Source: Chrysomallon squamiferum (taxonomy: Eukaryota > Mollusca > Gastropoda > Neomphalida > Peltospiridae). Taken from it: 64,000 bases of DNA. A program made the translations under genes and the position numbers. The stretch lies in the NCBI GenBank assembly GCA_012295275.1, contig CM022672.1, forward strand, positions 11,581,904-11,645,903, given 5' to 3'. Positions 49,272 through 59,999 of this stretch are shown here, piece after piece (the first letter of the stretch is position 1; the number at the start of each line of letters is the position of its first letter). The notes under the pieces are model-generated. The model saw only the letters and a list, made by a program, of their open reading frames with translations. It searched no databases and was not told the origin of the DNA.

Positions 49272-49845
49272 TACCTGGAGTTACGACTGCTCCAACTTAA
49301 GAGTTTTTCGAGTTACGAGCTACGAGCAGTCGCCCGATCGGTTTGTGCTTTGAGTTTCGAGCCAGAATCTAAGTTACGAACTTCAAAAACGCCGCCTCTA
49401 GCTGGCACAACGAACAACAACATCCACCCAGCATCCCGCGTCTCACTCGTTTACTTCACGTGGTTACCTCGCCGCGGAAGCATCTCTGTTGTGTTGTGTT
49501 CGAGTTTTGTGCGGTATTTTGCCAAATTTCCATAGATCCTAAGAAAGTGAGTGCAAAGGACAGTGCTGAGAATAAGAAACGGATGATGTCCATTGAATTA
49601 AAGCATGAAATCAGAAAAACATGAGAGAGGAGTGCGTGTAGTCAACATGGCTAGGCAGTATGAGTGTAGTACTTCTATGATATGTACCATACTGAAGCAG
49701 AAGTCGATAAAGGTCATAACTCAAGCCAAAGACATTAAAATAATTTCTAAGCTTCGGACCTCTGTCCATGAAAAGACAGACAAACGCTAATCTGTACACT
49801 TTACAAAACCATTTTATTTTTTAACATTTTTACATTTTTGCATAA
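49272..49845 (+). pseudogene. Decayed Tigger/pogo-type DNA transposon fragment
   Basis: Begins after 'tcaata' with a terminal region of the Tigger type ('gagttacgactgctccaact', 'cgagttacgagctacgagc'), then encodes the start of a pogo/CENP-B-like transposase: MSIELKHEI in one frame and KHERGVRVVNMARQYECST with MICTILKQK in another, so a frameshift separates them. The catalytic DDE part is missing. The matching site in the copy-4 module near 55888 ('gaatgtcaata') lacks the element. The right end is not defined. Confidence 0.8.
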
Positions 49846-50255
49846 AATTCGACAAAATAATGAAATTTTAATAACTATTCTGTATTATTTTAAAGTCAAC
49901 GCACGAATATATGTGTTTAAAATTCGGTGAACACAACGAAGTGTTAATCACTAATCCATATCATCTGAATACGATCGACTAAGTTTGTGAAATCTCAGTT
50001 ATATAAGTTGATTGTTTTGTACAAAACAACAACAACAACAACAAAACAAAACAAATCGTAATTAAAACCAATTTAAGTTCCTTTTAATCTGCTAAACAAA
50101 TTTATTTTTGTGAGTAAACTATTTTTAATCTTGATAATATATTTGAAAGAAAGCCTACTCACTTTTAATCACTTTTTATTTCACAGAAATATGTCCAAAA
50201 TTCATAATAAAAGTTTGGTCTATAGGGTATCACATAGACATACTTTCCTCTAACT

Positions 50256-50721
50256 CAGGGGCGGGCAAAGTCCGATTTATTGTCTGGCCCGCCAAACTGT
50301 TCACAATTAATATTGCCAATACGGCCCTCGAGACAGAAAAACAAAAGTCAATGAAACAAAGTCAGTGGACAGAGCTACTTTTTATTCAAGTCACACTAGT
50401 TTAAAATGTAAGGCGTCTCGAAGGCGCTCGTCGAATCAGTAGTGCCCCGCATCCCAATTTTGAATGGCTTCTTACTTCACACAATTCAAAATATGCAAAC
50501 TATAACGATCGTTATTTCAGTCCTGTCTCAATTACACACGCGGGCGAATTGTGCTATGATAACGTCTTGCTGTTATGAACAGAAGTGGTTTTTACTGTTA
50601 ATTTATTGTTTTAAATAATTCACGTTTTGAAATCTTTTTTGTTCTCATTTCATATTCTGGCCCTCATGCTCTTCCTATAAGATCCATGCGGCCCCTGTTT
50701 TAAAAAACGTGCACGCCCCTG
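50256..50721. mobile_element. hAT-type non-autonomous transposon (MITE), 466 bp
   Basis: Ends CAGGGGCGGGCAAAG and (inverted) CAGGGGCGTGCACGT, flanked by the 8-bp target duplication CTCTAACT (50248-50255 and 50722-50729). The paralogous copy-4 module has the empty site, 'tcctctaact' near 56420. No reading frame inside. Terminal sequence and 8-bp duplication fit the hAT superfamily (Charlie-like ends). Confidence 0.9.
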
Positions 50722-50802
50722 CTCTAACTCAAAATACTATCCTTATTAAAAACATAAATCATTATGGAGATAACTTTTTCAGAGCATAAAATCATACTTG
50801 TA

Positions 50803-52320
50803 TTATTCCATTCCAATCCACCCTGGGTAGAAATAATCTGAAAAGTCTTTTGAGAAATGTTTTCTTAATTTTGAGCCTTCCTTAGCTGGATGTTTATAAT
50901 ACACAGTTGTTCCTCCTGTTAGAAATCCAGCCCACCATCCAAACGTACCCACCGTCATTATAGTGTGATTACAGTGGATAAGAACACTCATATCCACTTC
51001 CCTTGAATTACCACGAACGAAGACAACGTTCGGACGTTTTATGTTATCCTTTGACCATGTTATGTCGTCAGAACAAACCACAAATAAAACATTCCAAAAA
51101 CTCCGAGTGAAAAAATTCATGGCATTTTCTATGTATTGTTTAGATACAATATGATAGCCATACTTAATAAAACGTTTCTGTTTTACAATATCACCGCGTC
51201 TGATGTGAATTCCGACGAATGTTAATTCTTCCGACTTAATTTTAATACTATCGCCATTTTGTTTTTTTAAATAATCATTTGTGATATTTCTGATAATTGT
51301 TTCAGCTTTCTTCGATATCTCAGGTTTAAACGTGAACTGCTTTTTAATTTCTTTTACAACGGTCTCAAAGTATTTCCAAGACTGAAGATAGAGTCCAACT
51401 TTGTAGTTTTTACCTTTTGTTAAATTAAAAAGGTTCCCGTCAAACGAACAGTGCTGTTTACAATTTTTAACAATAGATTTACGGTAAATACACTCAGGAA
51501 CCGAGGTGGCGTCCAGTGTAAAATACTTGTGCAGAGGATGTGATTTTGTTGTCACTAATGTGGAATTCAAGTGAGCTGCTATTCCATACGCCGATGCATA
51601 AGAAAACATCAAATTTCCAAGACCTCCCTTTGTTGTTTCACGTATAAATCCTGATGGGACTGGATTCTTACACTTGATAATTGTCGATATGGTCACATTC
51701 TCAACTGCTTTAGTGGTACTTAGTAACGTACATTTTGGCTTGTTAATAGTAGGAATTTCTTTAGTTTTCTTCTTGAATTGAATCAGAAGACAGAATGGGA
51801 AAATAATCATAATCACTGTCAACAAATGAACACAATGTAAGCCACCTGTAAATAAACAGAAATGTAATTAGGAATGAAAGAAACAAAAAGACTGATATAT
51901 GTTGTCTGTCTATCCGTCTATCTGCCTTCCTCACTATCTGTAAAGCGATTGATTAATTAACTGGTTGTCCATCAATCCATCTATCAATCAGTCAGTCAGT
52001 AATTAAACAATCTCCTTCTATTTCTGTCTCTATAACCTACCTACATTGATACATGGCTACTTATCCCTGTATGCCTCTGTGTGCATGTATGTAGATGCAA
52101 ACACATATGCATATATATACATACGTACATATATACATACACACAAACACACACATATATTTATATAGATATACAAAAAGAATTAAAGAAAAAGATAAAA
52201 TCTAATTACAAAATATTTTTTCTTTTTAAAAGGTAACTAAATTAAATACACTAAAATATTTATTAATTTACCTTTCTTCCGAAAAAATGGTTTTCCGAAG
52301 CAAATATATATAAAATTCAT
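50803..52320 (-). CDS. GT11 alpha-1,2-fucosyltransferase-like protein, copy 3, 363 aa
   Basis: Exons 52272-52320 (MNFIYICFGKPFFRKK, strong donor AAAG|GTAAAT) and 50803-51845; 1092 nt. Stem, membrane anchor and upstream DNA are nearly identical to copies 1 and 4. HIRRGD replaces HVRRGD (230-235), a conservative change in the donor-binding motif; VVCSDD and TFGWWAG are intact. FIRETTKGG replaces FICETTEGG of copy 1, losing a cysteine shared by copies 1 and 2, which could affect a disulfide. Shares the RFIKYGY...KRPNVVF block (about 241-287) with copy 1 and the EISKKAE block (about 192-200) with copy 4, a mosaic pattern. Confidence 0.93.
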
Positions 52321-53506
52321 AATTTTGTAAAGTTCTGTTTAGGAATAAAAAATTATTTATCAGTAGATTTCCGATAAATATACTTGTGTCCAGCATAAAA
52401 GAAAATGTCTAACTGCTGTCAGTCACTTCGAACGTCACAGCTAAAGAAAGGAAGGTATTATCTGGAAAACGATACGTGACAGAATGGCCGAGTTTGAAAA
52501 TAAAAGAAGAAAGGACCAACCTAGTAATATCTATTACAACCTAGATTAACAATCATTGAATGTAAGACACGACAGACAATACTCGTTTAATATTTCTTAC
52601 TAAAACTGATTTTGTATTTTATTTATTTATTTACTTATTTTATTTTATTTTTAAATGTTGGAATGTTAATTTTTGTTTGTTTGTTTGTTTCTTTCTTTTT
52701 TTTGTTAATTCTTTTCTTTTCTTTATTTTTTTTTTTTTTTTTTTTTTGTCTTGTTTTATTTTTAATTGATTAAAAATCAATTTATTATATTTAATATTTG
52801 TTGTTTGGATGCGTTTAAGCTGTTTTTATACACTTATTGGTGTATCTATTTATTTATTTGTTTGTTTGTTTATTATTTTTTATTTATTTATTTACTTTAA
52901 TTTGTTTTTTTGTCATTTTCTTTTAATGGTCACAGTTCCATCAGTGAAAAAGTTTTATAATTACAAATTGCATATATATATATATACACACACACAGACA
53001 GACAGACAGAAATAGAGATAGATAGTTAGATATTACGATGTACATATATAAATATATATGTGTTTGTGTTAAAATATGTTGAGATTTTTTTAAATACTCA
53101 TTCACAAAACACATATGTTAAGATGTATTTAAGCAAATATTTGTTTAAATGTTTAAAAATATTGAAGAGTTTATAATCAAATATTCGTTCACATCGAAAT
53201 TAATCAGACCGATTTATTCTCAGGAAGTGGACTAAAGATAATAGTGACAACAATAACAAAAACTTTAAAATTAATTCGTTCTTTGATTTAAAGAGTTTAA
53301 TTTTCCCCATTATGTTTCTACCCCTAATCCAATATTTTGCTTTATATTCGTATTGATTATGTGTAATATGTATAAACATACACACTTTAATGATGTTTGA
53401 AGAAATAGATTTTTGTATTTCCCGTTAATCTTGTAAAAATAAAAATAAAATTTTTTAACGGTTTTCTTCATGCTTCACATGTCAATTATAAAAAACAAGG
53501 GATACC

Positions 53507-53543
<37 letters not shown>

Positions 53544-53700
53544 AAATACCAAGTATGCTGTTTTATTGTGTTTTCTTTATATATATATATTTTTTTTTTA
53601 TTGTCCAAAAACTTTTTGGAACTGAATTTGATTTTACCGAACAGAATGAGAAATAATAATAACAACAACAACTTTCACACAAAACCGATAACACTATTGA
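52321..53700. repeat. Upstream flank of copy 3, module with internal deletion
   Basis: Matches the flanks of copies 1 and 4 (5' UTR block near 52416, 'catcagtgaaaaagttt' near 52940). It then jumps at about 53606-53628 from 'gtccaaaaactttttggaac' directly to 'tttgattttaccgaacagaa', skipping the region that holds the fucosyltransferase relic in modules 1 and 4. A poly(A) run lies at 53511-53540. Confidence 0.75.
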
Positions 53701-54452
53701 AAAACTAAAATAAATATTGACAAAAAAAGTTCAATGATTTGAAATCATTGTCCTCCAGATATACTTTAGTTTAATGGCGATTATATATGTGTAAAAATTA
53801 TTTAATAATAATTACAATGATTTAGTAGAATATATTTTTCAAAGTGTGAAAATATTATCACTGTTTAATGTTTATAAATAGATAGTTTGTTAGATAGACA
53901 GATAGATAGATAGATAGATAGATAGAAAGATAGACTACATGGTTATAGTTGAATCTGTACTTGTAAATGAACTGTTGCTATACAAAGCTTTACTAAGGAA
54001 CTATAGACAGACTACTCTGAATTTCATTTTAAATGCGGCCTATTGTTTTTTTTGAAGTATTAAGAAACGTGTCCTTATACACGTATATATGTCATTATGC
54101 TTGAAAATCACAATTCGCAATGAACGAGATGACGTTACGACTCTACTTATAAAGTGTAAAATGGCGATTTCACACAAAGTCAATTTTATACGAACATTAA
54201 TTTGTTGTCATACTTACGAGCAGTGATAGGTCCAAAACAGTGAAATAAGAACTGAAAAATATTAAGTATTTTATTGGACTTTTTATTCGAACCATGAGAA
54301 GTACGTTTTATTAACGATGTGAATAATCGCGTTTATAAATTTAGTGTACGTAAAGAAAATAGTATTACAAACTATAAATGTTAAAATTCTCGATTTCGCG
54401 ACTGAAAAAACAAAAAAATCTACAGGAATTTCAGAGCAAAAATATTTATTTA

Positions 54453-54492
<40 letters not shown>

Positions 54493-55508
54493 TTTCATGT
54501 CACCTATATTACAAAAAGATGTTATGATATCTTTCTAATATCACTGACATAGTAAATATACATTTATCAGTTCATTTTCATTAATACGCAATAATAATAA
54601 TAATAATGCATACTCTGTAATAATGCATAATAATGTTACATATATATATATATAACAATTGATAAATAAATAAAAAAACAAAACAAAAAACATAACAACA
54701 TATAAACAAACAAATAAGTAAATATTACAGTTCAATTATAATAGTTACTTAAGACAGAAGGTTCTCTTGAATTTTTCACAATGGTACTTACTTCTTGCTC
54801 AGTGACAAAAGGGGAGTAATTTTGTCATCGTATTAAATTCTGGTTGCCAGTAACAGCGTACATCTATTGTCCGATTTTATCACGACAATTAACCAACGAA
54901 CAAAGGTTTCTAAAGCTATATGAACATTTTATTAGAATAAATATTACAATAAATATCATTAAATTTAAGAAAAAACTTCGTATGTATGCGAAAAAAATCA
55001 AACAAACAAACAAACAAATAAATAAATAAATAAATAAATAAATAGTATAGATCAGTAAAAATAAAGCTACGTAAGAGACAAAAACAAATAAATAGCAGAA
55101 TTAAGTGAAAACGTTCTAGAGAGGTTATTCGTGAAATCGGAACGATTGTTTGCAATAAGAATTCTACAGAAAGAGTTAATCGAATTTGAATTTTTCATCA
55201 ATGAATCAGCACCTTTCATCCATCAGTGCTCAGACTAAGATTGCCTTGTTTTCAACAAAATAACAGATACCTGTAATAAATACCACGATAGAACGACACG
55301 ATAACCTACAATGACACGTTTAGAAATAAATCAGACTGGTTCTGTTTATAAGATACACTATTCAGTTACAAAAGTACTCTCTGGAACTATTCAGTTAAGG
55401 TATGTCTTACAGAGCAAACAGTCGGTTACGAATTAAAAAGAGTTTCTTGAATAGACTAACAAATACCAATAAATTATGAAATAACCTGTAATTTAATAAT
55501 AATAATAA

Positions 55509-55539
<31 letters not shown>

Positions 55540-56480
55540 AAGAAGGAGAAGAAGAAGAAAAGAAGAAGGAGATTAATAAAATAATAAGAATGCTATTATT
55601 TTACTGAAGTTCTATATATATATATAAAACTGACAATGTTTAAACTATGTGAATACATATATATATATATATATGTATATATGTATATATATATGTTAAT
55701 GTAAGCAGAATGTAAAACATATATATGTTAGATGCTTACAAAATACTAAGTATTTAAAATCAAATCAAATATCAAATTTTACTATTAAATATATCATATG
55801 AATGTTATTAAAACATAGAGCAATATGTTTAAGATCCTATGAAATATGCGACATTTTAGTACTAATCTATATTATTTGAATGTCAATAAATGTATATATG
55901 TGTTTAAATTTCGGTCAACACCATGACATTTTTAAAAACTACTCTGTATTATTTGACACAGATTTATAAGTATATGCCTTTAAAATTCGGACAAAACAAT
56001 GACATTTTAATAACTTTTCTGTATTATTTTAGTGGCAACACACGTATAAAAAGTATCTGTTTAAAATTCTGACAAAATAATGAAATTTTAATAATTACTG
56101 TGAATTATTTTAATGTCAACGCACGAATATATGTGTTTAAAATTCGGTGAACACAACGAAGTGTTAATCACTAATCCATATCATCTGAATGCGATCGACT
56201 AAGTTCGTGAAAGCTCAAAGTTACAAGCGTTGATTGTTTTGTATAAAAAAAAAAAAAAAAAAAACAACAACAAAACAAATCGTAGTTATAACCAATTTAT
56301 TTTTGTAAGTGAACTATTTCTAATCTTGATAATGTATTTAAAAGAACGTCTACTCACTTTTAATCACTTTTTATTTCATAATAAAGGTTCGGTCTACAGG
56401 GTATCACATACACATATTTTCCTCTAACTGAAAGTACTATCCTTATTAAAAACAAATCGTTACGGAAAGATATTTTTTCA
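53701..56480. other. Intergenic repeats between copies 3 and 4; no supported gene
   Basis: 53701-53900 matches 60070-60290. 54110-55880 matches parts of 46.4-49.2 kb. 56040-56480 matches the 3' flanks of copies 2 and 3. Microsatellites: (GATA)n near 53895, (TTA)n at 54456-54492, (AAAT)n near 55020, (GAA)n at 55508-55570, (AT)n near 55655 and an A run near 56245. Confidence 0.65.
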
Positions 56481-56501
56481 GAGCATAAAATCATACTTGT
56501 A

Positions 56502-57661
56502 TTACTCCATTCCGATCCACCCTGGGTAGAAATAATCTGAAAAGTCTTTCGAGAAATGTTTTCTTAATTTTGAGCCTTCCTTAGCTGGATGTTTGTAATA
56601 CACAGTTGTTCCTCCTGTTAGAAATCCAGCCCACCATCCAAACGTACCCACCGTCATTATAGTGTGATTACAGTGGATAAGAACACTCATATCCACTTCC
56701 CTTGAATTACCGCGAACGAAGACAACGTTTGGACCTTTTATGTTATCCTTTGACCACGTCATGTCGTCAGAACAAACCACAAATAAAACATTCGAAAAAT
56801 TTCGAGTAAAATAATCCATGGCTTTTTCTATGTACTGTTTAGGTGCAACAGTATAACCAAAATTAATATTTGGTTTCAGTTTTACAAAATCACCGCGTCT
56901 GACATGAATTCCAACGAATGTTAATTCTTCTGACTTAATTTTAACAGCATCGCCGTTTTGTTTTTTTACGTAATCATTTTTGATATTTCTTATGATTTTT
57001 TCAGCTTTCTTCGATATCTCAGGTTTAAACGTGAACTGCTTTTTAATTTCTTTTACAACCGTCTCAAAATATTTCCAAGACTGAAGATAGAGTCCAACTT
57101 TATAGTTTTTACCTTTTCTTAAATTAAAAAGGTTCCCGTCAAACGAACAATGCTGTTTACAATTTTTAACAATAGATTTACGGTAAATACACTCAGGAAC
57201 TGAGGTGGTGTCCAGTGTAAAATACTTGTGCAGAGGATGTGATTTTGTTGTCACTAATGTGGAATTCAAGTGAGCTGCTATTCCATACGCCGATGCATAA
57301 GAAAACATCAAATTTCCAAGACCTCCCTTTGTTGTTTCACGTATAAATCCTGATGGTACTGGATTCTTACACTTGATAATTCTTGATATGGTCACATTCT
57401 CAACTGCTTTAGTGGTACTTAGTAACGTACATTTTGGCTTGTTAATTGTAGGAATTTCTTTAGTTTTCTTCTTGAATTGAATCAGAAGACATAAAGGGGA
57501 AATAATCATAATCACTGTCAACAAATGAACACAATGTAAGCCACCTGTAAATAAACAGAAATGTAATTAGGAATGAAAGAAACAAAAAGACTGATATATG
57601 TTGTCTGTCTATCCGTCTATCTGGCTACTTATCCCTGCATCTATCTATCTGTCTGTCTGTC

Positions 57662-57729
<68 letters not shown>

Positions 57730-57926
57730 TGTGTGTTTGTGTATGCCTGTGTGTGCATGTATGTAGATGCAAATACATATAAAAATACGAAATAAAAAGA
57801 CAAAATCAAATTACAAAATATTTTTTCTTTCTAAAAGAAACCTAAATTAAATACACTAAAATATTCATTAATTTTACCTTTTTTCCGAAAAAATGGTTTT
57901 CCGAAGCAAATATATATAAAATTCAT
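56502..57926 (-). CDS. GT11 alpha-1,2-fucosyltransferase-like protein, copy 4, 363 aa
   Basis: Exons 57878-57926 (MNFIYICFGKPFFRKK, donor AAAG|GTAAAA) and 56502-57544; 1092 nt. Motifs intact: GGLGNLMFSYA, HVRRGD, VVCSDD, TFGWWAG. Its N-terminal half resembles copy 3 (KCTLLSTTKAVENV, FIRETTKGG), while the NINFGYTVAPKQYIE and DNIKGPNVVF blocks resemble copy 2. The C-terminal 60 residues are identical to copies 2 and 3. The tail and membrane anchor (LLTVIMIISPLCLLIQF) differ from copy 3 by few residues. Like its neighbours it most likely acts in the Golgi on a terminal galactose; substrate unknown. Confidence 0.93.
57661..57727. repeat. (AT)n microsatellite in intron of fucosyltransferase copy 4
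   Basis: About 60 bp of perfect AT repeats inside the single intron. Copies 1 and 3 have a different, shorter set of ATAC/ATAT repeats at the same place (near 40820 and 52110). Confidence 0.9.
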
Positions 57927-58537
57927 AATTTTGTAAAGTTCTGTTTAGGAATAAAAAATTATTAATCAGTATATTTCCGATAAATATACTTGGGTCCAGC
58001 ATAAAAGAAAATGTCTAACTGCTGTCAGTCACTTCGAACGTCACAGCTAAAGAAAGGAAGGTATTATCTGGAAAACGATACGTGACAGAATGGCCGAGTT
58101 TGAATGATATAAGCAGAAAGGACCAACCTAGTAATATCTATTACAACCTAGATTAACAATCATTGAACGTAAGGCAAGGTGGACCATACTTGTTTATGAC
58201 TTTAATATTTCTTACTAAAACTGATTTTGTATTTTATTTATTTATTTTATTTTTAAATGTTGGAATGTTATTTTTTGTTTGCTTGTTTCTTTCTTTCTTT
58301 CCTTTGTTAATTCTTCTTCTTTTCTTTTCTTTATTTTGTTTTCTTTTGTCTTGTTTTATTTTTGATTGATTAAAAAGCAATTTATTATATTTAATATTTG
58401 TTGTTTGGATGCGTTTAAACTGTTTTTATACACTTATTGGTGTATTTACGTATTTATTTATTTATTAGTTTGTTTGTTTGTTTATTATTTATTTATTTAT
58501 TTACTTAAATTTGTTTTTATATCATTTTCTTTTAATG

Positions 58538-58635
58538 GTCACAATTCCATCAGTGACAAAGTTTTACAATTACAAATTGCATATATATATATGCAATTTT
58601 TAATTGTAAAACTTTGTCACTGATGGAATTGTGAC
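58538..58635. repeat. Long near-perfect inverted repeat (foldback), arms ~46 nt
   Basis: The left arm 'gtcacaattccatcagtgac'... is followed, around a (TA)n centre, by its reverse complement ending ...'gatggaattgtgac'. There is one mismatch in the ~46-nt arms. Modules 1 and 3 carry only the left arm (41636, 52928), so the right arm arose after the modules duplicated. Confidence 0.9.
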
Positions 58636-59054
58636 TGATGATAGATAGATAGATAGATAGATACACACAGACAGACAGAAACATAGATAGTTAGATATAG
58701 CGATGTATATATATAAATATGTGTGTGTGTGTGTGTGTTAAAAAATATGTTGATATTTTTTTAAATACTCATTCACAAAACACATATGTTCAGATGTATT
58801 TAAGCAAATATTTATTTAAATGTTTAAAAATATTGAAGAGTTTAGAATCAAATATTCGTTCACATCGAAATTAATCAGACCGATTTATTCTCAGGAAGGT
58901 GGACTAAAGATAATAGTGACAACAATAACAAAAACTTTAAAATCAATTCGTTCTTTGATTTAAAGAGTTTAGTTTTCCACATTGTTTCTTTTCCTAACGC
59001 TCATCCATTATTTTGCTCTATATTCGTATCGGTTCTGATTGGTTATGTATATTA

Positions 59055-59060
59055 TGTATA

Positions 59061-59100
<40 letters not shown>
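59055..59100. repeat. (CA)n microsatellite
   Basis: Perfect CA repeat of about 36 bp in the upstream flank of copy 4; the corresponding place in modules 1 and 3 has only a few CA units. Confidence 0.85.
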
Positions 59101-59101
<1 letters not shown>

Positions 59102-59251
59102 AGTATAGATACCTATATGAACTTACTGTGTCTTCTTCGTGCTTCACTTGTCAGTTATAAAAAGTAATGGAGAAAGAAAAAAAAACCCACCAAAATACCA
59201 AGCGTGGTCTTACCTTTTTGGAGCAGTATACATTAATTTAATAACGTCCAA

Positions 59252-59460
59252 TATGACCACAGCTGCGCAACAAACTTCTGTGAACCAAAATGGCGTCCAT
59301 CGTAAAATACTTTTGCATAAAACTTGTTTTAATAGTTGCTATTGTGAAATTCAAAGTGAGCGGCTTTTCAATAAGAAATTGTCAAATTACCCAAACCTCC
59401 CAAAATTAAATAACATAGGATATAAATTAGAATGACACTGAGATCTTGGATTTCACACTT
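59252..59460 (-). pseudogene. Fucosyltransferase relic, second copy
   Basis: Sister of the relic at 42588 ('ggcgtccatcgtaaaatact', 'gtgaaattcaaagtgagcgg'), in the same position about 1.3 kb upstream of exon 1 of copy 4. The homology to intact genes continues through 'atataaatta', 'actgagatcttgg' and 'cacactt', matching the region around residues CKNPVPSGF. It is a product of module duplication and not an independent decay. Confidence 0.8.
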
Positions 59461-59999
59461 AATGGTTGGCGTTTGGAGTCCTGTTTATTATCGTTTAAGC
59501 TGTTTTGTTTTTGGATAACGATTGTGTTAAATTTTAAAGGTTAGCTTCCTGAAATTATTTTTATTGAAGTTACTCTTCAGATAGCAAACACACACCACCA
59601 CAGAATAATCCTGAAAATACCTCTAAATAATAAGAACAACAACAGTAAATTATAATTACTACTACTACTTCTACTACTACTATTATTAATCACGCTACAG
59701 TTAGCCGTTCCTTAGTGGAATAAAAAGTGCTATAGAAGTAGTTTCACTTTACAAAGGTTCAAACTTCTGTAGGCAAATTAATTGTTGATTTCTGTCTAGT
59801 TGTAATCACATCAAGTCGAAATAAAAATAAATTTAAAAAAAAATAAAATGTTTTAAAAATGTTAAACAACAGGTTTGAAATAATAATAGTTATACTATGA
59901 AGTAACGTTATTTATTTATTGATTCATTTATTTATTTGTTTGTTTATTCATCTGTTCGTTCGTTCGTTCATTTGTTGTTTGTTTGTTCGCTTATTCATT

